Assembly (NCBI GenBank): GCA_037013495.1
Contig: CM072801.1
Location: 32,910,001 to 32,974,000 of the forward strand
Reading direction: 5' to 3'
DNA length: 64,000 nucleotides
Source of the DNA: Hippophae tibetana
Taxonomy: Eukaryota > Streptophyta > Magnoliopsida > Rosales > Elaeagnaceae
The notes beneath the pieces are model-generated. The model had not been told where the DNA came from. It saw nothing but the letters and a program-made list of their open reading frames with translations, and searched no databases. This document shows, one piece after another, positions 49,251-62,302 of the stretch; the stretch's first letter is position 1, and each line of letters opens with the position of its first letter. The translations under genes and the position numbers were made by a program.

Positions 49251-51060
49251 CCAAGGGTTTTAGCTTTTTCTCGCAAATTTACGTTTTACTTACATTCGAT
49301 TTTATTCAATAGAGCTCTAAAGGAGATATTTGTTACGACCAAGGTGTCATTATTTATGAGGTCCATAAATCTATATTATTCGAAAAGGAAATAGGAGAAT
49401 AGAAAAAGAAAGGAGCAACTGTTGAAATTTTCAATAAAACAAAACATTTAATAAATCGAACTTTCAACTTTATACGACCAAAACTTTTGACTATGGTATC
49501 GTAAGGACTATTATAATATATCAAATTTAAGCTCTTATCGATTCACACAATTAGTGTTAGCCTCACTAATGAACCTAAATTATGTACCCAAATCCACCAT
49601 TTACATCACTTACCTAGGGTTTTAGGTTTTTCTCCCAAATTTCCGTTTTACTTAGTTTTGATTTTATTCAAGAGAACTGTAAAGGAGATATATATGCCGA
49701 CCAGGGGTTCTTTATATATCTGTTCAATAAATCCCTATTTTTTGAAAAAAACGGAGAATGGTAAAAGCAAGGAGCAACTGTTGAAATTTTCAAAAAATAA
49801 CAAAATATTTGATAAATTCTACTTTTAACTTTATACGACTATAACTTTTCACTCGGGTGTCGTAACGAATATTATAATATATCAAATCGAAGCTCTTATA
49901 GATTCACACAATTATTTCTGGCCTCACTATGGAACCTGAATTATATACCCAAATTCCATCATTTACATCACTAACCAAGGGTTTTAGCTTTTTCTCGCAA
50001 ATTTCCGTTTTACTTACTTTCGATTTTAATCAATAGAGCTCTAAAGGAGATGTTTGTTACGACCAAGGTTTCATTATTTATGAGGTCCATAAATCTATAT
50101 TCTTCGAAAAGGAAATAGGAGAATAGAAAAAGAAAGGAGCAACTTTTGAAATTTTCAATAAAACAAAACATTTAAGAAATCGAACTTTCAACTTTATACG
50201 ACAAAAACTTTTGACTATGGTATCGTAAGGACTATTATAATATATCAAATTTAAGCTCTTATCGATTCACACAATTAGTGGTAGCCTCAATAAGGAACTT
50301 GAATTATGTACCCAAATCCATCATTTACATCACTTACCTAGGGTTTTAGGTTTTTCTCCCAAATTTCCGTTTTACTTAGTTTTGATTTTATTCAATAGAC
50401 CTGTAAAGGAGATATTTGTGCCGACCATGGGTTGTTTATATATGTGTTCAATAAATCTCTATTTTTCGAAAAAAAATAAGAGAATAGTAAAAGAAAGGAG
50501 GAACTGTTGAAATTTAAAAAAAAATAAAACATTTGATAAATTCTACTCATAACTTTATACGACTATAACTTTTGACTCAATTATCGTAACGAAAATTATA
50601 ATATATCAAATCGAAGCTCTTATCGATTCACACAATTATTTCTAGCCTCACTATGGAACATGAATTATATACCCAAATTCCATCATTTACATCACTAGCC
50701 AAGGGTTTTAGCTTTTTCTCGCAAATTTCCGTTTTACTTACTTTCGATTTTATTCAATAGAGCTCTAAAGGAGATATTTTTTACGACCAAGGTTTCATTA
50801 TTTATGAGGTCCATAAATCTATATTCTTGGAAAAGGAAATAGGAGAATAGAAAAAGAAAGGAGCAACTGTTGAAATTTTCAATAAAACAAAACATTTAAG
50901 AAATCGAACTTTCAACTTTATACGACAAAAACTTTTCACTATGGTATCGTAAGGACTATTATAATATATCAAATTTAAGCTCTTATCGATTCACACAATT
51001 AGTGTTAGCCTCACTAAGGAACCTGGATTATGTACCCAAATCCATCATTTACATCACTTA
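48887..51060. repeat. Six-monomer HOR of 2174 bp, unit 2
   Basis: Begins with the mosaic A monomer (CCTTGGG lead), then B 49251 (AAGGTGTCATT), A 49613 (CCGACCAGGGG), B 49975 (GAGATGTTTG), A 50337 (GGAGGAACTG), B 50699 (ATATTTTTTACG; lead preceded by ACTAGCC). Lengths 364 then five of 362. Confidence 0.92.
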
Positions 51061-53234
51061 CCTTGGGTTTTAGGTTTTTCTCCCAAATTTCCGTTTTACT
51101 TAGTTTTGATTTTATTCAATAGACCTGTAAAGGAGATATTTGTTACGACCAAGGGTTCATTATTTATGAGGTCCATAAATCTATATTCTTCGAAAAGGAA
51201 ATAGGAGAATAGTAAAAGAAAGGAGCAACTGTTGAAATTTTCAAAAAAAACAAAACATTTGATAAATTCTACTTTTAACTTTATACGACTATAACTTTTG
51301 ACTCGGGTATCGTAACGAAAATTATAATATATCAAATCGAAGCTCTTATCGATTCACACAATTATTTCTGGCCTCACTATGGAACCTGAATTATATACCC
51401 AAATTCCATCATTTACATCACTAACCAAGGGTTTTAGCTTTTTCTCGCAAATTTACGTTTTACTTACATTCGATTTTATTCAATAGAGCTCTAAAGGAGA
51501 TATTTGTTACGACCAAGGTGTCATTATTTATGAGGTCCATAAATCTATATTATTCGAAAAGGAAATAGGAGAATAGAAAAAGAAAGGAGCAACTGTTGAA
51601 ATTTTCAATAAAACAAAACATTTAATAAATCGAACTTTCAACTTTATACGACAAAAACTTTTGACTATGGTATCGTAAGAACTATTATAATATATCAAAT
51701 TTAAGCTCTTATCGATTCACACAATTAGTGGTATCCTCAATAAGGAACTTGAATTATGTACCCAAATCCATCATTTACATCACTTATCTAGGGTTTTAGA
51801 TTTTTCTCCCAAATTTCCGTTTTACTTAGTTTTAATTTTATTCAATAGAACTGTAAAGGAGATATTTGTGCCGACCATGGGTTCTTTATATATGTGTTCA
51901 ATAAATCTCTATTTTTTGAAAAAAAAATAGGAGGATAGTAAAAGAAAGAAGCAACTATTGAAATTTAAAAAAAACAAAACATTTGATAAATTCTACTCAT
52001 AATTTTATACGACTATAACTTTTGACTCGGGTATCGTAACGAAAATTATAATATATCAAATCGAAGCTCTTATCGATTCACACAATTATGTCTGGCCTCA
52101 CTATGGAACCTGAATTATATACCCAAATTCCATCATTAACATCACTAACCAAGGGTTTTAGCTTTTTCTCGCAAATTTCCGTTTTACTTACTTTCGATTT
52201 TAAACAATAGAGCTCTAAAGGAGATATTTGTTACGACCAAGGTTTCATTATTTATGAGGTCCATAAATCTATATTCTTCGAAAAGGAAATAGGAGAATAG
52301 AAAAATAAAGGAGCAACTTTTGAAATTTTCAATAAAACAAAACATTTAAGAAATCGAACTTTCAACTTTATACGACAAAAACTTTTGACTATGGTATCGT
52401 AAGGACTATTATAATATATCAAATTTAAACTCTTATCGATTCACACAATTAGTGGTAGCCTCAATAAGGAACTTGAATTATGTACCCAAATCCATCATTT
52501 ACATCACTTACCTAGGGTTTTAGGTTTTTCTCCCAAATTTCCGTTTTACTTAGTTTTGATTTTATTCAATAGACCTGTAAAGGAGATATTTGTGCCGACC
52601 ATGGGTTGTTTATATATGTGTTCAATAAATCTCTATTTTTCGAAAAAAAATAGGAGAATAGTAAAAGAAAGGAGGAACTGTTGAAATTTAAAAAAAAATA
52701 AAACATTTGATAAATTCTACTCATAACTTTATACGACTATAACTTTTGACTCAATTATCGTAACGAAAATTATAATATATCAAATCGAAGCTCTTATCGA
52801 TTCACACAATTATTTCTAGCCTCACTATGGAACATGAATTATATACCCAAATTCCATCATTTACATCACTAACCAAGGGTTTTAGCTTTTTCTCGCAAAT
52901 TTCCGTTTTACTTACTTTCGATTTTATTCAATAGAGCTCTAAAGGAGACATTTTTTACGACCAAGGTTTCATTATTTATGAGGTCCATAAATCTATATTC
53001 TTGGAAAAGGAAATAGGAGAATAGAAAAAGAAAGGAGCAACTGTTGAAATTTTCAATAAAACAAAACATTTAAGAAATCGAACTTTCAACTTTATACGAC
53101 AAAAACTTTTCACTATGGTATCGTAAGGACTATTATAATATATCAAATTTAAGCTCTTATCGATTCACACAATTAGTGTTAGCCTCACTAAGGAACCTGG
53201 ATTATGTACCCAAATCCATCATTTACATCACTTA
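51061..53234. repeat. Six-monomer HOR of 2174 bp, unit 3 (middle pair replaced)
   Basis: The first two and last two monomers match unit 2 (51061, 51425, 52511, 52873). The middle pair is different: A at 51787 has TATCTAGGG, TTTTAGATTTTTC and GGAGGATAG, and B at 52149 has TTTTAAACAATAG. The exchange kept the 2174-bp length exactly, consistent with in-register conversion or double crossover. Confidence 0.9.
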
Positions 53235-54323
53235 CCTTGGGTTTTAGGTTTTTCTCCCAAATTTCCGTTTTACTTAGTTTTGATTTTATTCAATAGACCT
53301 GTAAAGGAGATATTTGTTACGACCAAGGGTTCATTATTTATGAGGTCCATAAATCTATATTCTTCGAAAAGGAAATAGGAGAATAGTAAAAGAAAGGAGC
53401 AACTGTTGAAATTTTCAAAAAAAACAAAACATTTGATAAATTCTACTTTTAACTTTATACGACTATAACTTTTGACTCGGGTATCGTAACGAAAATTATA
53501 ATATATCAAATCGAAGCTCTTATCGATTCACACAATTATTTCTGGCCTCACTATGGAACCTGAATTATATACCCAAATTCCATCATTTACATCACTAACC
53601 AAGGGTTTTAGCTTTTTCTCGCAAATTTACGTTTTACTTACATTCGATTTTATTCAATAGAGCTCTAAAGGAGATATTTGTTACGACCAAGGTGTCATTA
53701 TTTATGAGGTCCATAAATCTATATTATTCGAAAAGGAAATAGGAGAATAGAAAAAGAAAGGAGCAACTGTTGAAATTTTCAATAAAACAAAACATTTAAT
53801 AAATCGAACTTTCAACTTTATACGACAAAAACTTTTGACTATGGTATCGTAAGAACTATTATTATATATCAAATTTAAGCTCTTATCGATTCACACAATT
53901 AGTGGTATCCTCAATAAGGAACTTGAATTATGTACCCAAATCCATCATTTACATCACTTACCTAGGGTTTTAGATTTTTCTCCCAAATTTCCGTTTTACT
54001 TAGTTTTAATTTTATTCAATAGAACTGTAAAGGAGATATTTGTGCCGACCATGGGTTCTTTATATATGTGTTCAATAAATCTCTATTTTTTGAAAAAAAA
54101 AATAGGAGGATAGTAAAAGAAAGAAGCAACTATTGAAATTTAAAAAAAACAAAACATTTGATAAATTCTACTCATAACTTTATACGACTATAACTTTTGA
54201 CTCGGGTATCGTAACGAAAATTATAATATATCAAATCGAAGCTCTTATCGATTCACACAATTATGTCTGGCCTCACTATGGAACCTGAATTATATACCCA
54301 AATTCCATCATTTACATCACTAA
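53235..54323. repeat. Start of a fourth 6-mer: mosaic A, B, A
   Basis: Mosaic A at 53235, B at 53599 (AAGGTGTCATT) and A at 53961 (TTTTAGATTTTTC, GGAGGATAG) follow the order of unit 3. The next B (54324) begins CCAACGG as at 47077, so the 2174-bp register ends here. Confidence 0.87.
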
Positions 54324-56499
54324 CCAACGGTTTTAGCTTTTTCTCGCAAATTTCCGTTTTACTTACTTCCGATTTTATTCAATAGAACTCTAAAGGAGAT
54401 ATTTGTTCCGACCAAGGTTTCATTATTTATGTGTTCCATAAATCTATATTCTTCGAAAAGGAAATAGGAGAATAGAAAAAGAAAGGAGCAACTGTTGAAA
54501 TTTTCAATAAAACAAAACAGTTAATAAATCAAACGTTCAACTTTATACGACCAAAACTTTTGACTATGGTATCGTAAGGACTATTATAATATATCAAATT
54601 TAAGCTCTTATCGATTCACACAATTAGTGTTAGCCTCACTAATGAACCTAAATTATGTACCCAAATCCACCATTTACATCAATTACCTAGGGTTTTAGGT
54701 TTTTCTCCCAAATTTCCGTTTTACTTAGTTTTGATTTTATTCAAGAGAACTGTAAAGGAGATATATATGCCGACCAGGGGTTCTTTATATATCTGTTCAA
54801 TAAATCCCTATTTTTTGAAAAAAAAGGAGAATGGTAAAAGCAAGGAGCAACTGTTGAAATTTTCAAAAAATAACAAAATATTTGATAAATTCTACTTTTA
54901 ACTTTATACGACTATAACTTTTCACTCGGGCATCGTAACGAAAATTATAATATATCAAATCGAAGCTCTTATCGATTCACACAACTATTTCTGGCCTCAC
55001 TATGGAACCTGAATTATATACCCAAATTCCATCTTTTACATCACTAACCAAGGGTTTTAGCTTTTTCTCGCAAATTTCCGTTTTACTTACTTTCAATTTT
55101 AATCAATAGAGCTCTAAAGGAGATATTTGTTACGACCAAGGTTTCATTATTTATGAGGTCCATAAATCTATATTCTTCGAAAAGGAAATAGGAGAATAGA
55201 AAAAGAAAGGAGCAACTTTTGAAATTTTCAATAAAACAAAACATTTACGAAATCGAACTTTCAACTTTATACGACCAAAACTTTTGACTATGGTATCGTA
55301 AGGACTATTATAATATATCAAATTTAAGCTCTTATCGATTCACACTATTAGTGTTAGCCTCAATAAGGAACTTGAATTATGTACACAAATCCATCATTTA
55401 CATCACTTACCTAGGGTTTTAGGTTTTTCTCCCAAATTTCCGTTTTACTTAGTTTTAATTTTATTCAATAGAACTCTAAAGGAGATATTTGTGCCGACCA
55501 TGGGTTCTTTATATATGTGTTCAATAAATCCCTTTTTTTGAAAAAAAAATAGGAGAATAGTAAAAGAAAGGAGCAACTGTTGAAATTTTCAAAAAAAAAA
55601 CAAAACATTTGATAAATTCTACTTTTAACTTTATACGCCTATAACTTTTGACTCGGGTATCGTAACGAAAATTATAATATATCAAATCGAAGCTCTTATC
55701 GATTGACACAATTATTTCAGGCCTCACTATGGAACCTGAATTATATACCCAAATTCCATCATTTACATCACTAACCAAGGGTTTTAGCTTTTTCTCGCAT
55801 ATTTCCGTTTTACTTACTTTCGATTTTATTCAATAGAGCTCTAAAGGAGATATTTGTTACGACCAAGGGTTCATTATTTATGAGGTCCATAAATCTATAT
55901 TCTTCGAAAAGGAAATAGGAGAATAGAAAAAGAAAGGAGCAACTGTTGAAATTTTCAATAAAACAAAACATTTAATAAATCGAACTTTCAACTTTATACA
56001 ACAAAAACTTTTGACTATGGTATCGTAAGGACTATTATAATATATCAAATTTAAGCTCTTATCGATTCACAAAATTAGTGGTAGCCTCAATAAGGAACTT
56101 GAATTATGTACCCAAATCCATCATTTACATCACTTACCTAGGGTTTTAGGTTTTTCTCCCAAATTTCCGTTTTACTTAGTTTTAATTTTATTCAATAGAA
56201 CTGTAAAGGATATATTTGTGCCGACCATGGGTTCTTTATATATGTGTTCAATAAATCTCTATTTTTTGAAAAAATATAGGAGAATAGTAAAAGAAAGAAG
56301 CAACTGTTGAAATTTAAAAAAAAAACAAAACATTTGATAAATTCTACTCATAACTTTATACGACTATAACTTTTGACTCGGGTATCGTAACGAAAATTAT
56401 AATATATCAAATCGAAGCCCTTATCGATTCACACAATTATTTCTGGCCTCACTATGGAACCTGAATGATATACCCAAATTCCATCATTTACATCACTAA
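54324..56499. repeat. Six-monomer block, copy 1 (2176 bp)
   Basis: B 54324 (CCAACGG), A 54686 (CCGACCAGGGG), B 55048, A 55410, B 55775 (CTCGCATATTTCC), A 56137 (GAAAAAATATAGG). The same order, with TATGTACACAAATCC before the fourth monomer and CTCGCATATTTCC in the fifth, recurs from 60127, 5803 bp (16 monomers) downstream. Confidence 0.88.
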
Positions 56500-59400
56500 C
56501 CAAGGGTTTTAGCTTTTTCTCGCAAATTTCTGTTTTACTTACTTTCGATTTTATTTAATAGAGCTCTAAAGGAGATATTTGTTACGACCAAGGGTTCATT
56601 ATTTATGAGGTGCATAAATCTATATTCTTCGAAAAGGAAATAGGAGAATAGAAAAAGAAAGGAGCAACTGTTGAAATTTTCAATAAAACAAAACATTTAA
56701 TAAATCGAACTTTCAACTTTATACAACAAAAACTTTTGACTATGGTATCGTAAGGACTATTATAATATATCAAATTTAAGCTCTTATCGATTCACACAAT
56801 TAGTGGTAGCCTCAATAAGGAACTTGAATTATGTACCCAAATCCATCATTTACATCACTTACCTAGGGTTTTAGGTTTTTCTCCCAAATTTCCGTTTTAC
56901 GTAGTTTTGATTTTATTCAATAGACCTGTAAAGGAGATATTTGTGCCGACCATGGGTTGTTTATATATGTGTTCAATAAATCTCTATTTTTCGAAAAAAA
57001 AATAGGAGAATAGTAAAAGAAAGGAGCAACTGTTGAAATTTAAAAAAAAACAAAACATTTGATAAATTCTACTCATAACTTTATACGACTATAACTTTTG
57101 ACTCAATTATCGTAACGAAAATTATAATATATCAAATCGAAGCTCTTATTGATTCACACAATTATTTCTAGCCTCACTATGGAACCTGAATTATATACCC
57201 AAATTCCATCATTTACATCACTAACCAAGGGTTTTAGCTTTTTCTCGCAAATTTCCGTTTTACTTACTTTCGATTTTATTCAATAGAGCTCTAAAGGAGA
57301 TATTTTTTACGACCAAGGGTTTAATTATTTATGAGGTCCATAAATCTATATTCTTGGAAAAGGAAATAGGAGAATAGAAAAAGAAAGGAGCAACTGTTGA
57401 AATTTTCAATAAAACAAAACATTTAAGAAATCGAACTTTCAACTTTATACGACAAAAACTTTTCACTATAGTATCGTAAGGACTATTATAATATATCAAA
57501 TTTAAGCTCTTATCGATTCACACAATTAGTGTTATCCTCACTAAGGAACCTGAATTATGTACCCAAATCCATCATTTACATCACTTACCTTGGGTTTTAG
57601 GTTTTTCTCCCAAATTTCCGTTTTACTTAGTTTTGATTTTATTCAATAGACCTGTAAAGGAGATATTTGTTACGACCAAGGGTTCATTATTTATGAGGTC
57701 CATAAATCTATATTCTTCGAAAAGGAAATAGGAGAATAGTAAAAGAAAGGAGCAACTGTTGAAATTTTCAAAAAAAACAAAACATTTGATAAATTCTACT
57801 TTTAACTTTATACGACTATAACTTTTGACTCGGGTATCGTAACGAAAATTATAATATATCAAATCGAAGCTCTTATCGATTCACACAATTATTTCTGGCC
57901 TCACTATGGAACCTGAATTATATACCCAAATTCCATCATTTACATCACTAACCAAGGGTTTTAGCTTTTTCTCGCAAATTTCCGTTTTACTTACTTTCGA
58001 TTTTATTCAATAGAGCTCTAAAGGAGATATTTGTTACGACCAAGGTGTCATTATTTATGAGGTCCATAAATCTATATTATTCGAAAAGGAAATAGGAGAA
58101 TAGAAAAAGAAAGGAGCAACTGTTGAAATTTTCAATAAAACAAAACATTTAATAAATCGAACTTTCAACTTTATACGACAAAAACTTTTCACTATAGTAT
58201 CGTAAGGACTATTATAATATATCAAATTTAAGCTCTTATCGATTCACACAATTAGTGTTATCCTCACAAAGGAACCTGAATTATGTACCCAAATCCATCA
58301 TTTACATCACTTACCTTGGGTTTTAGGTTTTTCTCCCCAATTTCCGTTTTACTTAGTTTTGATTTTATTCAATAGACCTATAAAGGAGATATTTGTTACG
58401 ACCAAGGGTTCATTATTTATGAGGTCCATAAATCTATATTCTTCGAAAAGGAAATAGGAGAATAGTAAAAGAAAGGAGCAACTGTTGAAATTTTCAAAAA
58501 AAACAAAACATTTGATAAATTCTACTTTTAACTTTATACGACTATAACTTTTGACTCGGGTATCGTAACGAAAATTATAATATATCAAATCGAAGCTCTT
58601 ATCGATTCACACAATTATTTCTGGCCTCACTATGGAACCTGAATTATATACCCAAATTCCATCATTTACATCACTAACCAAGGGTTTTAGCTTTTTCTCG
58701 CAAATTTCCGTTTTACTTACTTTCGATTTTATTCAATAGAGCTCTAAAGGAGATATTTATTACGACCAAGGTGTCATTATTTATGAGGTCCATAAATCTA
58801 TATTATTCGAAAAGGAAATAGGAGAATAGAAAAAGAAAGGAGCAACTGTTGAAATTTTCAATAAAACAAAACATTTAATAAATCGAACTTTCAACTTTAT
58901 ACGACAAAAACTTTGGACTATGGTATCGTAAGAACTATTATAATATATCAAATTTAAGCTCTTATCGATTCACACAATTAGTGGTATCCTCAATAAGGAA
59001 CTTGAATTATGTACCCAAATCCATCATTTACATCACTTACCTAGGGTTTTAGATTTTTCTCCCAAATTTCCATTTTACTTAGTTTTAATTTTATTCAATA
59101 GAACTGTAAAGGAGATATTTGTGCCGACCATGGGTTCTTTATATATGTGTTCAATAAATCTCTATTATTTGAAAAAAAAAATAGGAGGATAGTAAAAGAA
59201 AGAAGCAACTATTGAAATTTAAAAAAAACAAAACATTTGATAAATTCTACTCATAACTTTATACGACTATAACTTTTGACTCGGGTATCGTAACGAAAAT
59301 TATAATATATCAAATCGAAGCTCTTATCGATTCACACAATTATGTCTGGCCTCACTAAGGAACCTGAATTATATACCCAAATTCCATCATTTACATCACT

Positions 59401-60126
59401 AACCAAGGGTTTTAGCTTTTTCTCGCAAATTTCCGTTTTACTTACTTTCGATTTTATTCAATAGAGCTCTAAAGGAGATATTTGTTACGACCAAGGTGTC
59501 ATTATTTATGAGGTCCATAAATCTATATTATTCGAAAAGGAAATAGGAGAATAGAAAAAGAAAGGAGCAACTGTTGAACTTTTCAATAAAACAAAACATT
59601 TAATAAATCGAACTTTCAACTTTATACGACAAAAACTTTTGACTATGGTATCGTAAGAACTATTATAATATATCAAATTTAAGCTCTTATCGATTCACAC
59701 AATTAGTGGTATCCTCAATAAGGAACTTGAATTATGTACCCAAATCCATCATTTACATCACTTACCTAGGGTTTTAGATTTTTCTCCCAAATTTCCGTTT
59801 TACTTAGTTTTAATTTTATTCAATAGAACTGTAAAGGAGATATTTGTGCCGACCATGGGTTCCTTATATATGTGTTCAATAAATCTCTATTTTTTGAAAA
59901 AAAAAAAGGAGGATAGTAAAAGAAAGAAGCAACTATTGAAATTTAAAAAAAACAAAACATTTGATAAATTCTACTCATAACTTTATACGACTATAACTTT
60001 TGACTCGGGTATCGTAATGAAAATTATAATATATCAAATCGAAGCTCTTATCGATTCACACAATTATGTCTGGCCTCACTATGAAACCTGAATTATATAC
60101 CCAAATTCCATCATTTACATCACTAA
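56500..60126. repeat. Ten monomers with duplicated mosaic dimer
   Basis: B 56500, A 56862, B 57225, mosaic A 57588, B 57952, mosaic A 58314, B 58678, A 59040, B 59403, A 59765. The mosaic-A plus B (AAGGTGTCATT) dimer is tandemly duplicated at 57588 and 58314, 726 bp apart. Likewise the GGAGGATAG-type A occurs at both 59040 and 59765. Small recent dimer duplications rather than a large HOR. Confidence 0.86.
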
Positions 60127-62302
60127 CCAACGGTTTTAGCTTTTTCACGCAAATTTCCGTTTTACTTACTTCCGATTTTATTCAATAGAACTCTAAAGGA
60201 GATATTTGTTCGGACCAAGGTTTCATTATTTATGTGTTCCATAAATCTATATTCTTCGAAAAGGAAATAGGAGAATAGAAAAAGAAAGGAGCAACTGTTG
60301 AAATTTTCAATAAAACAAAACATTTAATAAATCAAACTTTAAACTTTATACGACCAAAACTTTTGACTATGGTATCGTAAGGACTATTATAATATATCAA
60401 ATTTAAGCTCTTATTGATTCACACAATTAGTGTTAGCCTCACTAATGAACCTAAATTATGTACCCAAATCCACCATTTACATCACTTACCTAGGGTTTTA
60501 GGTTTTTCTCCCAAATTTCCGTTTTACTTAGTTTTGATTTTATTCAAGAGAACTGTAAAGGAGATATATATGCCGACCAGGGGTTCTTTATATATCTGTT
60601 CAATAAATCCCTATTTTTTGAAAAAAAAGGAGAATGGTAAAAGCAAGGAGCAACTGTTGAAATTTTCAAAAAATAACAAAATATTTGATAAATTCTACTT
60701 TTAACTTTATACGACTATAACTTTTCACTCGGGTATCGTAACGAAAATTATAATATATCAAATCGAAGCTCTTATCGATTCACACAATTATTTCTGGCCT
60801 CACTATGGAACCTGAATTATATACCCAAATTCCATCATTTACATCACTAACCAAGGGTTTTAGCTTTTTCTCGCAAATTTCCGTTTTACTTACTTTCAAT
60901 TTTATTCAAAAGAGCTCTAAAGGAGATATTTGTTACGACCAAGGTTTCATTATTTATGAGTGCCATAAATCTATATTCTTCGAAAAGGAAATAGGAGAAT
61001 AGAAAAAGAAAGGAGCAACTTTTGAAATTTTCAATAAAACAAAACATTTAAAAAATCGAAATTTCAACTTTATACGACCGAAACTTTTGACTATGGTATC
61101 GTAAGGACTATTATAATATATCAAATTTAAGCTCTTATCGATTCACACTATTAGTGTTAGCCTCAATAAGGAACTTGAATTATGTACACAAATCCAACAT
61201 TTACATCACTTACCTAGGGTTTTAGGTTTTTCTCCCAAATTTCCGTTTTACTTAGTTTTAATTTTATTCAATAGAACTCTAAAGGAGATATTTGTGCCGA
61301 CCATGGGTTCTTTATATATGTGTTCAATAAATCCCTTTTTTTGAAAAAAAAAATAGGAGAATAGTAAAAGAAAGGAGCAACTGTTGAAATTTTCAAAAAA
61401 AAAACAAAACATTTGATAAATTCTACTTTTATCTTTATACAACTATAACTTTTGACTCGGATATCGTAACGAAAATTATAATATATCAAATCAAAGCTCT
61501 TATCGATTCACACAATTATTTCAGGCCTCACTATGGAACCTGAATTATATACCCAAATTCCATCATTTACATCACTAACCAAGGGTTTTAGCTTTTTCTC
61601 GCATATTTCCGTTTTACTTACTTTCGATTTTATTCAATAGAGCTCTAAAGGAGATATTTGTTACGACCAAGGGTTCATTATTTATGAGGTCCATAAATCT
61701 ATATTCTTCGAAAAGGAAATAGGAGAATAGAAAAAGAAAGGAGCAACTGTTGAATTTTCAATAAAACAAAACATTTAATAAATCGAACTTTCAACTTTAA
61801 ACAACAAAAACTTTTGACTATGGTATCGTAAGGACTATTATAATATATCAAATTTAAGCTCTTATCGATTCACACAATTAGTGGTAGCCTCAATAAGGAA
61901 CTTGAATTATGTACCCAAATCCATCATTTACATCACTTACCTAAAGTTTTAGGTTTTTCTCCCAAATTTGCGTTTTACTTAGTTTTAATTTTATTCAATA
62001 GAACTGTAAAGGAGATATTTGTGCCGACCATGGGTTCTTTATATATGTGTTCAATAAATCTCTATTTTTTGAAAAAATATAGGAGAATAGTAAAAGAAAG
62101 AAGCAACTGTTGAAATTTAAAAAAAAAACAAAACATTTGATAAATTCTACTCATAACTTTATACGACTATAACTTTTGACTCGGGTATCGTAACGAAAAT
62201 TATAATATATCAAATCGAAGCTCTTATCGATTCACACAATTATTTCTGGCCTCACTATGGAACCTGAATTATATACCCAAATTCCATCATTTACATCACT
62301 AA
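60127..62302. repeat. Six-monomer block, copy 2 (2176 bp)
   Basis: B 60127 (CCAACGG, TTTTTCACGCAAAT), A 60489 (CCGACCAGGGG), B 60851, A 61213, B 61579 (CTCGCATATTTCC), A 61940 (CCTAAAG lead, GAAAAAATATAGG). Collinear with 54324-56499. The B at 61579 has GTTGAATTTTC, lacking one A and used as a marker in the next block. Confidence 0.88.

Noticed and set aside
60414-61002. Plus-strand frames of 96 and 65 codons
   Set aside because: Ordinary satellite monomers whose stop codons happen to be mutated; no start context, domain or conservation in neighbouring copies.
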